Assembly (NCBI GenBank): GCA_947303825.1
Contig: CAMYZK010000130.1
Span: forward strand, 1-6,981
Source of the DNA: an uncultured Prevotella sp.
GTDB taxonomy: Bacteria; Bacteroidota; Bacteroidia; Bacteroidales; Bacteroidaceae
Direction of reading: 5' to 3'
Length of the DNA: 6,981 nucleotides
The translations under genes and the position numbers were made by a program. Position 1 is the first letter of the stretch. Each line of letters starts with the position of its first letter. Of the stretch, positions 1 through 6,800 are shown one piece after another. The notes below the pieces were generated by a model that saw only the letters and a program-made list of their open reading frames with translations, searched no databases and was not told the origin of the DNA.

Positions 1-353
1 CTCACTTCTTTGACAGGTATAAGGAGAGGACTGGCTTGCCGATGGATATGCCAAAAATGGACGTGATGAAGGATTGGATCATGAAGAATCTGCATCTCAA
101 TTCGGATGCGCAAGGCAATGAGAAATACCCCGATGGCATCTTCTGCGCTTATCCAAGTGGTGTCGCTTTGGGGAGAGAACTGCCAGACGGTAATAGCGAG
201 ATGAAGACTTTTGTCACCTATGATATGCTGCGAGGAGAGCAAATTGAGAAAGGTGAAAACCAAAGCAGAGCTGCCAAGGTGCAGGAAGAGGAAGGTTTCA
301 GAAACTATAAAGAGATAGTAGATAAACTTGTAAAATATGGCATACACCTATAA
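1..353 (+). CDS. Unrecognised protein, C-terminal fragment (5' end outside window)
   Basis: The reading frame is open from the first complete codon at position 3 to the TAA at 351-353, so this is the last ~116 residues of a longer protein. The TTG at 36 and the ATG at 42 are probably internal codons, because the residues before them (HFFDRYKERTGLP) read like ordinary protein. The fragment is hydrophilic, with no membrane segment or signal peptide. It has a Met/Asp/Lys-rich start, a central stretch with KYPDGIFCAYPSG, and a charged, probably helical C-terminus ending in KLVKYGIHL. I cannot assign it to a family. It overlaps the following Nudix gene by 17 bp, which suggests a shared transcript. 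Nudix genes often sit beside nucleotide or NAD-metabolism genes, so such a role is conceivable, but nothing in the fragment shows it. Confidence 0.7.
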   Translation, partial: HFFDRYKERTGLPMDMPKMDVMKDWIMKNLHLNSDAQGNEKYPDGIFCAYPSGVALGRELPDGNSEMKTFVTYDMLRGEQIEKGENQSRAAKVQEEEGFRNYKEIVDKLVKYGIHL

Positions 354-681
354 ATCAGTTACGGCTGACTGTATTGTAATAACGAGGGAGGCAGAGCCAA
401 GGGTACTACTAATCCAGCGGGGGAATCCACCTTTCAAGGGTGCATGGGCATTCCCCGGCGGTTTCATGGACATGGATGAGACCACGGAACAGTGTGCCAT
501 TAGGGAGTTAGAGGAAGAGACTGGGCTTCGGGTTTTGGATATGCATCAGATTGGAGCATACTCCAAAGTTGACCGTGATCCAAGAGGGACTATCACTGTT
601 GCATATACTACTACTTATTATAGTAGAATGAGAAAATCCACCAAAACTGGACACTTTATATTAACCATATACGGAATTTAA
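337..681 (+). CDS. Nudix hydrolase, apparently C-terminally truncated
   Basis: The 114-residue product carries a complete Nudix box at residues 42-64 (G42, E48, R56-E57, E60-E61, G63), matching GX5EX7REUXEEXGU. This is the Mg2+-binding catalytic helix that hydrolyses nucleoside diphosphates linked to another moiety. The preceding GAWAFPGGF and the following GAYSKVDRDPRG motifs fit the cytosolic ADP-ribose pyrophosphatase-like group; the substrate is inferred. Family resemblance ends at about residue 90 (TITVAY). The remaining ~24 residues, rich in Thr, Tyr, Ser and Lys, do not resemble the usual last strands and helix, and the protein is about 25-40 residues shorter than the ~140-150 I expect. 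Neither other plus-strand frame continues the family, so this looks like loss or replacement of the 3' end, not a simple frameshift. The ATG at 337 lies inside the upstream gene, with no clear Shine-Dalgarno site. The gene may be a pseudogene. Confidence 0.75.
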   Translation: MAYTYKSVTADCIVITREAEPRVLLIQRGNPPFKGAWAFPGGFMDMDETTEQCAIRELEEETGLRVLDMHQIGAYSKVDRDPRGTITVAYTTTYYSRMRKSTKTGHFILTIYGI

Positions 682-824
682 TTACGAGCTAATGAGAAAA
701 CATCAAAAACGCTCACAAATACCGTGAAAAATGGCATTTTGAGGCGTTTCCTGAAAAAAGCACTTAAATAATCTTAAAAATGACAGGGGGAGCAGTAAGG
801 GGGAGCAGTTTTTTAGGAAAAGAA
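682..824. other. Gene-free AT-rich spacer with an imperfect hairpin
   Basis: No credible gene is visible on either strand. An imperfect inverted repeat spans 707-749. AAACGC (707-712) pairs with GCGTTT (744-749) and TCA with TGA across a one-base bulge. An inner AAATACC (717-723) faces GGCATTT (733-739) with one mismatch, around a loop GTGAAAAAT. On the minus strand the hairpin is followed by TTTTTGATGTTTT, so it could act as a weak terminator in that direction. It could equally be a remnant of whatever replaced the 3' end of the Nudix gene. Confidence 0.4.
785..809. repeat. Two tandem copies of AGGGGGAGCAGT
   Basis: The 12-mer AGGGGGAGCAGT occurs at 785-796 and again at 798-809, separated by one A, giving a 13-bp period. 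It is G-rich in an AT-rich spacer and lies just upstream (plus sense) of the tRNA terminator hairpin. It is not part of a gene. Its function is unknown. Confidence 0.75.
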
Positions 825-851
825 GAAACCCGCTGGAAATCAGCGGGTTTC
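815..851 (-). terminator. Intrinsic terminator of the tRNA-Ser gene
   Basis: GAAACCCGCTG (825-835) and CAGCGGGTTTC (841-851) form a perfect 11-bp stem with a 5-nt loop. Read on the minus strand the stem is followed by TTCTTTTCC, a U-rich tract, and it begins 10 bp after the tRNA 3' end. In the plus direction the stem is followed by AAAGATTC with no T run, so the minus orientation is the functional one. Confidence 0.85.
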
Positions 852-860
852 AAAGATTCT

Positions 861-948
861 TGGCGGAGAGAGAGGGATTCGAACCCCCGGTGCCTCTCAG
901 CACGACGGTTTTCAAGACCGTTGTAATCGACCACTCTACCATCTCTCC
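861..948 (-). tRNA. tRNA-Ser (anticodon UGA)
   Basis: An 88-nt cloverleaf reads on the minus strand. The acceptor stem GGAGAGA pairs with TCTCTCC, followed by discriminator G and an encoded CCA (complement of 861-863). The anticodon stem ACGGT/ACCGT encloses the loop CTTGAAA, giving anticodon TGA (complement of 912-914), which reads UCA codons. The long variable arm (GTGCTGAGAGGCAC) is the class II feature of serine tRNAs. The T arm is GGGGG-TTCGAAT-CCCTC with one G-T pair. It stands alone between the Nudix gene and mutS2, with its own promoter box and terminator. Confidence 0.97.
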
Positions 949-975
949 ATGCGCCGATTGCTAGAAAAGCGGGTG

Positions 976-983
976 CAAAGGTA
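976..983 (-). promoter_or_regulatory. Bacteroidetes -7 box for tRNA-Ser
   Basis: TACCTTTG on the minus strand matches the Bacteroidetes primary sigma -7 consensus TAnnTTTG. Transcription would begin near 970-972, giving a tRNA 5' leader of about 22-24 nt. No clear -33 TTTG lies at the expected distance, because that position falls inside the AATTGAG repeat array. Confidence 0.65.
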
Positions 984-991
984 CTACTTAT

Positions 992-1024
992 AATTGAGAA
1001 TTGAGAATTGAGAATTGAGAATTC
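992..1024. repeat. 7-bp tandem repeat (AATTGAG, 4.7 copies)
   Basis: AATTGAG occurs at 992, 999, 1006 and 1013 without a mismatch, followed by a partial AATTC at 1020-1024. The array lies directly upstream of the tRNA-Ser promoter box and covers the position where its -33 element would be, so copy number could affect spacing there. A second 7-bp-period array with a different unit lies inside mutS2. Confidence 0.95.
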
Positions 1025-1032
1025 TTCTTTGT

Positions 1033-1072
1033 TTAAGTTTTTTTAACCACTCGCTCGCTTAAAAACTCTTAA
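1033..1072. other. AT-rich imperfect hairpin upstream of mutS2
   Basis: TTAAG (1033-1037) pairs with CTTAA (1068-1072), and TTTTTAA (1040-1046) with TTAAAAA (1059-1065). A 2x2 internal loop separates the two stems and the apical loop is 12 nt. The stem is mostly A-T, so it is weak as RNA. It might separate tRNA-side from mutS2-side transcription, but no function is shown. Confidence 0.35.
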
Positions 1073-1087
1073 GCCTTAACTTCTTAC

Positions 1088-1095
1088 TACCTTTG
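1088..1095 (+). promoter_or_regulatory. Candidate upstream -7 box (TACCTTTG)
   Basis: This is a second exact TAnnTTTG match on the plus strand, 87 bp upstream of the box next to mutS2. No good -33 element is visible, so it may be inactive or a decayed copy of the downstream promoter. If it were used, the mutS2 mRNA would have a leader of roughly 90 nt containing the 1134-1153 palindrome. Confidence 0.35.
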
Positions 1096-1133
1096 AGCCT
1101 TGCTCTTAGGTACTCTCGGAAATCGGAAATGCA

Positions 1134-1153
1134 AAGAAAAACGAGTTTTTCTT
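1134..1153. promoter_or_regulatory. 20-bp palindrome at the mutS2 promoter
   Basis: AAGAAAAAC (1134-1142) and GTTTTTCTT (1145-1153) are perfect inverted repeats separated by GA. The right arm reaches the -33 TTG at 1152-1154, which is where a dimeric repressor or activator would bind. As RNA it could form a weak hairpin with a 4-nt loop and a T-run, so an attenuator or terminator for the upstream box is an alternative reading. Confidence 0.45.
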
Positions 1154-1182
1154 GGTATTTCGCTCACTTATTCGTACCTTTG
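1152..1182 (+). promoter_or_regulatory. mutS2 promoter (-33 TTG, -7 TACCTTTG)
   Basis: TACCTTTG at 1175-1182 matches the Bacteroidetes -7 consensus. TTG at 1152-1154 lies 20 bp upstream, the usual spacing to the -33 element. The box ends only four bases (CACC) before the ATG at 1187, so the predicted start of transcription falls at or next to the start codon. This supports 1187 as the true start of mutS2 and suggests a leaderless or almost leaderless mRNA. Confidence 0.8.
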
Positions 1183-1186
1183 CACC

Positions 1187-3844
1187 ATGATTTATCCTGG
1201 GAACTACGAACACAAGATAGGTTTTACCGAAATACGCAACATGCTGAAGTCTGCATGTCTGAGCACTCTGGGCAAGGACGAGGTAGACAAGATAAGTTTT
1301 TCTGCCGATGTTGCCGACATCAACGAGTGGCTTTCACAGGTGAGGGAGTTCAGGCGGCTCACAGAGGAACACGACGACTTTCCCCTGCAGTTCTTCTTCG
1401 ACGTGCGACAGTCTGTGGCGCGCATACGCATGGAGGGCACACATTTTGAGGAAGACGAGCTGTTTGACCTGCGCCGCTCGCTCGACACCATAAACAAGAT
1501 GGTGGAGTATCTTCTCCGCGAAGAGGAGGAAGATGCCTACCCGTCACTGCGCCGTCTGGCCCAGGACGTTTATACCTTTCCGGCGCTGATACGCCGCATA
1601 GACTCTATAATAGACAAGTTCGGGCGCATCAAAGACGGTGCATCAATGGTGCTGGCTGGTATACGTCACGAGCTGAAAAACACTGAGGGCAGCATCTCGC
1701 GTACACTGTATACCATTCTGCACGCAGCCCAGCGTGACGGGCTGGTTGACAAGGATGCCGCTCCCACCATGCGCGACGGGCGACTGATGATACCTGTGGC
1801 AACCAGCGTAAAACGACGCATCAACGGCATCGTACACGATGAGTCGGCAACAGGAAAGACGGCCTTTATAGAGCCGGCAGAGGTGGTGGAGGCCAACAAC
1901 CGCATACGTGAGCTGGAGGCAGAGGAGCGCCGCGAGATAATTCGTATACTGACCGTCTTCTCCGATGAGGTGCGTCCGCATGTAAAGGAGATTCTCGACT
2001 CCTATCAGTTTATGGCCAAGATAGACCTTATTCATGCCAAGGCAGAAACGGCCAAGCGCACAAAGGCGTTTGAACCCAACGTGAAGGCGGCTCCCGCCAT
2101 GGACTGGATAATGGCTGTGCACCCCCTGCTGGCACGGTCGCTGGAGAAACAGGGAAAGAAAGTGGTGCCGCTGGACATCAGATTAGAAGCCCACCCCCAG
2201 CAGACCCACCCCCTTACCCCTCCCTCTGAGGGAGGGGAGAAGATGCTTCTTCCTCAGAATTCCTGTCAACGAGGTAATTCTTTCCCTCCCTTAGAGGGAG
2301 GGGTTAGAGGTGGGTCTCTTCTTATCATCTCTGGCCCTAACGCTGGCGGCAAGTCGGTTTGCCTGAAGACCGTGGGACTGCTGCAGTATATGCTGCAATG
2401 CGGCCTGAGCGTGCCCATGGGAGAGCGTTCAACATGCGGAGTGTTTGAAAACATAATGATTGACATCGGCGACGAGCAGAGCATAGAGGACGACCTGTCG
2501 ACCTACTCCTCGCATCTGATGAACATGAAGCAGATGATACGCCATGCCGACGAGCACACGCTGCTGCTCATCGACGAGTTTGGCGGCGGCACCGAGCCTA
2601 CCATCGGCGGCGCTATTGCCGAGGCCGTGCTGAAGCAGTTCTGGCAGAAGCAGGCCTTTGGCGTCATCACCACCCACTATCAGAACCTGAAGCACTTTGC
2701 CGAAGGGCATGAGGGGGTGGTAAACGGTGCCATGCTGTACGACCGTCACGAGATGAAGCCCCTCTTCCAGCTGTCGATAGGCCAGCCGGGGTCTAGCTTT
2801 GCCATAGAGATAGCCCGAAAGACCGGCCTGCCCGAAGAGGTGATAGCCGAGGCCAGCGACATTGTGGGACGCGACTACATACAGAGCGACAAGTACCTGC
2901 AGGACATTGTGCGCGACAAGCGCTACTGGGAAGGTAAGCGACAGACCATACACCAGCACGAGAAGAGTCTGGAGGGGCACATACAGCGCTATGAGAGCAA
3001 CCTGGAGGAGATAGAACGTGAGCGCAAGCAGATACTCAACCGCGCCAGGCAGCAGGCCGATGAGCTGCTGGCAGAGGCCAACCGCAAGATAGAGAACGCC
3101 ATACGCGAGATACGCGAGGCGCAGGCAGAGAAAGAGCAGACACGCCATATCAGGGAGGAGCTGCAGGAGTTCCGCGAACAGGTGCAGAGCGACGACACGC
3201 GCGGTCTGATGAGCGAGGAGGACTTTGCACGCAAGGTGCGCCAGATGGAAGAGCGCAAGGCAAGGAAAGAGGAAAGGAGAAGGAAGAGTGAGGAGCGAAG
3301 AGTGAAGAGTGAAGAGTTAAGAGTGAAGAGTGAAGAGAAAGGTGGTAGTATGCCTGTCGCTGTGGGCAGCATGGTGAAGATGAAGGGTCTGAACTCTGTG
3401 GGAAAGGTGGAGAGCATCAAGGGTCAGCAGGCCATGGTCATCTTTGGCGGCATAAAGACGAAGGTTGAGCTTAAGAGGTTGGAAGCAACGAGCGAGAAGC
3501 CCGACAACAGTCAGACAAACATGCCCGGCCATAAGCATGCCGACCTGGCCATACAGACATCAAGGATAACGCGTGCCACTATGGAAGACCGCCGTCAGAA
3601 CTTCCATCAAGACCTCGACGTACGGGGTATGCGGGGCGACGAGGCTACCAATGCCGTGCTACACTTCATTGACGACGCCATCCTGATAGGCATGAGCCGT
3701 GTGCGCATACTGCACGGCACAGGTACCGGTGTCCTGCGCCAGCTCATACGCCAATATCTTGCTACAGTGCCCAACGTGGTGAAATTCCGCGACGAGCACG
3801 TACAGTTTGGCGGTGCCGGGATTACTGTTGTTGATCTGGACTAG
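1187..3844 (+). CDS. mutS2: MutS2 family ATPase with C-terminal Smr domain
   Basis: The 885-residue protein starts MIYPGNYEHKIGFTEIR, the usual N-terminus of Bacteroidetes MutS2. The frame stays open back to a TTG at 1100, but that stretch contains the promoter and reads as non-protein. MutS-like core and clamp regions occupy roughly 1-330. Walker A is GPNAGGKS at 383-390 and Walker B is LLLIDE at 459-464, followed by GGGTEP. A long charged coiled coil covers about 565-718, a small beta-rich, KOW-like segment about 722-770, and the Smr nuclease-type domain about 807-885, with LDVRG (810-814) and HGTGTG (843-848). MutS2 lacks the mismatch-recognition domain of MutS. It is linked to suppression of recombination in Helicobacter and to rescue of collided ribosomes in Bacillus; which applies here is unknown. 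Two in-frame additions, at 340-378 and 700-718, help make it longer than the usual ~780-840 residues. Its last 23 bp overlap the convergent sensor gene, and no terminator follows. Confidence 0.95.
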   Translation: MIYPGNYEHKIGFTEIRNMLKSACLSTLGKDEVDKISFSADVADINEWLSQVREFRRLTEEHDDFPLQFFFDVRQSVARIRMEGTHFEEDELFDLRRSLDTINKMVEYLLREEEEDAYPSLRRLAQDVYTFPALIRRIDSIIDKFGRIKDGASMVLAGIRHELKNTEGSISRTLYTILHAAQRDGLVDKDAAPTMRDGRLMIPVATSVKRRINGIVHDESATGKTAFIEPAEVVEANNRIRELEAEERREIIRILTVFSDEVRPHVKEILDSYQFMAKIDLIHAKAETAKRTKAFEPNVKAAPAMDWIMAVHPLLARSLEKQGKKVVPLDIRLEAHPQQTHPLTPPSEGGEKMLLPQNSCQRGNSFPPLEGGVRGGSLLIISGPNAGGKSVCLKTVGLLQYMLQCGLSVPMGERSTCGVFENIMIDIGDEQSIEDDLSTYSSHLMNMKQMIRHADEHTLLLIDEFGGGTEPTIGGAIAEAVLKQFWQKQAFGVITTHYQNLKHFAEGHEGVVNGAMLYDRHEMKPLFQLSIGQPGSSFAIEIARKTGLPEEVIAEASDIVGRDYIQSDKYLQDIVRDKRYWEGKRQTIHQHEKSLEGHIQRYESNLEEIERERKQILNRARQQADELLAEANRKIENAIREIREAQAEKEQTRHIREELQEFREQVQSDDTRGLMSEEDFARKVRQMEERKARKEERRRKSEERRVKSEELRVKSEEKGGSMPVAVGSMVKMKGLNSVGKVESIKGQQAMVIFGGIKTKVELKRLEATSEKPDNSQTNMPGHKHADLAIQTSRITRATMEDRRQNFHQDLDVRGMRGDEATNAVLHFIDDAILIGMSRVRILHGTGTGVLRQLIRQYLATVPNVVKFRDEHVQFGGAGITVVDLD
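2203..2316. repeat. Nested inverted-repeat element inserted in frame in mutS2
   Basis: The left arm (2203-2238) and right arm (2282-2316) are near-perfect inverted copies of each other, starting GACCCACC and ending GTGGGTC, with one indel and a few mismatches. Each arm also contains its own palindrome: CCCCTCCCTC/GAGGGAGGGG around T2227, and CCCTCCCT/AGGGAGGG around 2292-2294. The middle ~43 bp is unrelated. The element is 114 bp (38 codons), has no stop in the mutS2 frame, and encodes THPLTPPSEGGE at the left and FPPLEGGVRGGS at the right (residues 340-378). The inserted segment ends four residues before Walker A, just ahead of the LLIIS strand. A 9-bp CCCACCCCC is repeated at 2190-2198 and 2205-2213. 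I recall similar GC-rich palindromic repeats scattered in Bacteroidetes genomes, but I cannot search for this one. Confidence 0.85.
3284..3339. repeat. 7-bp tandem repeat (AAGAGTG-like, 8 copies) inside mutS2
   Basis: Eight heptamers follow AAGAGTG: five exact (3284, 3298, 3305, 3319, 3326) and three variants (AGGAGCG, AAGAGTT, AAGAGAA). Three units make 21 bp, so the protein shows a 7-residue period, KSEERRV-KSEELRV-KSEEK, at residues 700-718. The array lies between the coiled coil and the KOW-like segment, where length is likely tolerated. Gain or loss of one or two units would shift the frame and remove the Smr domain; a change of three units would keep it. Confidence 0.9.
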
Positions 3845-6800
3845 TGCTTGCTCCCTTCTCGTGCTCCCGGATGTAGTCGCGTGGCGACATGCCGTAGAAC
3901 CGCTTGAAGATGGTGGAGAACGACGTAGAGTTGGAGAATCCGCAGGCGTACATCACCTCTGTAACATTCATACTTTGGCCAGCAAGCAGTGTAGCTGCCC
4001 GCTTAAGCCTCAGGTTCCTTATGAAGTCGTGTGGAGTCTGCCCTGTCAGCTCCTTCATCTTGCGGTGCAGGTGCACACGGCTGATACCCACTTCATCGGC
4101 TATCAGGTCAACGCTCAGGTCTGAGTCGGACAGGTACTTGTTGATTGTTGTCATCACTCTTTCCAGCAGCTTGTCGTCGTGCGACTTCGGCTGCTCCACC
4201 TTGTCTATTTTCTGCTCCAGGTAGTCGTTGCGCTCATATTTGAGCCTGAGCTGCCGCCGCGACTGCATGAGGTTGATAATGGTGCGCCTCAGAATGTCCA
4301 TGTTGAACGGCTTCACTATATAGGCATCGGCTCCTGTCTCCAACCCTTCCAGCTTGTCTTCGTCGCTGTTCTTTGCCGTTAGCAGTACAATAGGCACATG
4401 GCTGGTGGTGGCGTTCTCTTTCAGTCTTTGGCAGAGTGCTATTCCGTCTATTTCGGGCATCATGATGTCTGAGATGATGAGAGAAGGATTCGTCCGGTAT
4501 ACTTCTCCCAATGCCTCACGCCCATTGCTGCATGCCCTCACGTCGTAGTCGGTGCTTAGTTCGTCTTGCAGGTATTGACGTATCTCGTTGTCGTCTTCTG
4601 CCACAATGATAATGTCCTTGCCGACGGTTCCCTTCCTTTCTTCATCTTTCTTTTCTTCTTCGGGCAGCAGTTCCTCTTGAGTGTCTTCTGGTGTTAAGGC
4701 CGTGTCGACTGCTGTTTCTTTCTCCGAGATTATTTCCTCTGGTTTAAGGTGCGAGCAGCCCAGGGGCAGGGAAACAATAAACTCGCATCCCTTCTCCAGA
4801 TTGTGAGCGGCTATGGTGCCATGGTGCATCTCTACCAGCGAGCGTGTAAGGTCGAGCCCGATGCCCGTTCCCGTGTTTCTGTCGTTGGCATTCGACTGCA
4901 CCTGATAGAAGCGCTTGAAGATGAGTTCCATCTGGTCGTCAGGTATTTTCTCTCCGTTGTCACTGATAGAGATATGTGCCTGCGAGCTGTCGTGGGTAAT
5001 GCTTATACGAATCTCTCCTCCTGTGTGTGTAAACTTGAAGGCATTTGACAGGAGGTTTACTATCACCTTGTCGAAGTGTTTACGGTCTATCCATACAGGG
5101 AGCGACATTGCATCGGCCTCGAAAAGCAGCTTTATCTGTCTGGTATTGGCCTGCTGCTCGAACAACAAGTGTATGTCTTTTACAAAGGCCACCAGTTCGG
5201 TCTCTCTCATACGCATCTGCATGAGCCCCTTGTCTATCTTCCGGAGGTCCATCATCTGGTTTATCAGTCCCAGTATGCGGTCGGCGTTCCTTCTGATGGT
5301 GCTCAGCGTAGCCTTCTTCTGTGGGTCGTGCTCCTTTTTTATCAGAGACTGCAAGGGCGTCACTATGAGCGTCATGGGCGTTCTTATCTCATGGCTAATG
5401 TTGATGAAGAACCGCAGCTTTGCGTCGGCCATCTCCTCGGCGTGTATATGCTCCTGCAGTCTGAGCATGTCGCGCTCCTTGCGTTTGCGGTTAAGCAGAT
5501 AGGTAGCGACAGCCGAGAATGCCAGCAGGAAATAGATGAGATATGCGAGTGGTGAGCGGTACCACGGCGACCTTACTATTACCGTAAACTTCCTCTCCTC
5601 AGTGGTCTGTCCGTTGCGTTCTGCTTTTATGCGGAACTTGTATTTCCCTGGAGGCATGTGCGAGAAGTTTATCACGTTCATACCTTTCTGCACCCTTATA
5701 AACGGTTCGCCGTTGATGCTGTAGAGGTATGTGGTGTGCTCGGGGTTGTCGTAAGTGAGGGTAGAGAGCTGTATGGAGAAGGAGTTGTCGTTGTATGACA
5801 GTCTGAAGAGATCGCTGCTAATCACCGTCGTGTCGGTCACCAGCTCTCCTCCCGACATTGTGGCGGTGTTCACCTGCATGCCGTTGACAAAGAAGTCGGT
5901 AATCTGCACTGTAGCTTTCCAAGGGGCGTGAACAATATCCTTTGGGTTGAACCATGTGAGTCCACCCGTGCCACCCATGATGATGGTGCCGTCGGGTGTG
6001 CTGTACGATGCACAGTCGCCAAACTCATCGCTTTGCAAGCCGTCGTCCACATAGTAGTTCTCTACAACGCCAGTCTTGGTGTTCAGGCAACTCATGCCAA
6101 GGTTGGTTCCCATCCACAGCCGTCCGTCCTTGTCGGCCTCTATAGAAGTGACGTTGTTGTCCGAGAGGCCGTCTTCTTGTGTATAGTGTTTTATCTCCTT
6201 GCCTTTCATGTCGAAGCAGTGTAGGCCGTTGTTAGCTCCTACCCACAACTTGTCTCCAACAGTCTTGCATACCCTTATGGGAGTGCTGTACATCAGGCTG
6301 TTGGCTCCCCATGCCGACACCCAGCTGTCTGTTTCAACGTCCAGGCAGCATACTCCCATGGAGGTAGAGACATATATCCTCTTGCCGTCGGGCGAGAGTT
6401 CCAGCTGCGACGCATAGTCGTTGACAATGGTGTTCACCTTACGGTCTCCTCCAGCATTGCTGCCCATTTGGTATTTCTTTATCTTGCCGGTGGCCAAGTC
6501 CATGCACATCACGCCATACTTCATGGTAGCCATCCACAGCCGTCCCGACTTGTCGGGCACTATATCCATTACTATGAGGTGGTTGTCTTCGTCAAATGCC
6601 TGCCTGTTGTATTTCGATGTTGCCGCATCTATCCATCCGAAGCCCTCCTGATACGAGCCTATCCAGATGCGTCCCTGGGCATCCTCGGCAATAGTCATTA
6701 TTACCGATGGGATTCCCTCCTTCAGATGGCTAACCACCGGCTTGCCGCCTTTGTTGTCCAACGGAGACGATATGTGGTATAATCCGTCCTTGTCGGTGCC

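Noticed and set aside
825..851. Hairpin as a terminator for the Nudix transcript (plus strand)
   Set aside because: In the plus direction the stem is followed by AAAGATTC with no T run. The T-rich tract is on the minus side, matching the tRNA.
992..1024. CRISPR array
   Set aside because: The units are 7 bp, directly adjacent and without spacers, so this is a simple tandem repeat.
1100..1186. Upstream 29-codon extension of mutS2 starting at TTG 1100
   Set aside because: The stretch contains the -33 and -7 promoter elements and a palindrome, and its translation is unlike MutS2, while ATG 1187 begins the family's normal N-terminus.
2429..3148. 239-codon minus-strand open frame inside mutS2
   Set aside because: It is antisense to the ATPase and coiled-coil regions of a clearly real gene, and its leucine-rich product follows from the reverse complement of coiled-coil codons. 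No start signal or family is visible.
3876..3888. GTCGC-GTG-GCGAC hairpin as a mutS2 terminator
   Set aside because: The stem is only 5 bp, lacks a following T run and lies in conserved AraC-domain codons of the HTCS gene.
4915..5502. 195-codon plus-strand open frame opposite the HTCS kinase
   Set aside because: It lies wholly antisense to conserved HisKA and HATPase coding sequence. Its Ser/Leu-rich product is the expected shadow of the opposite strand.
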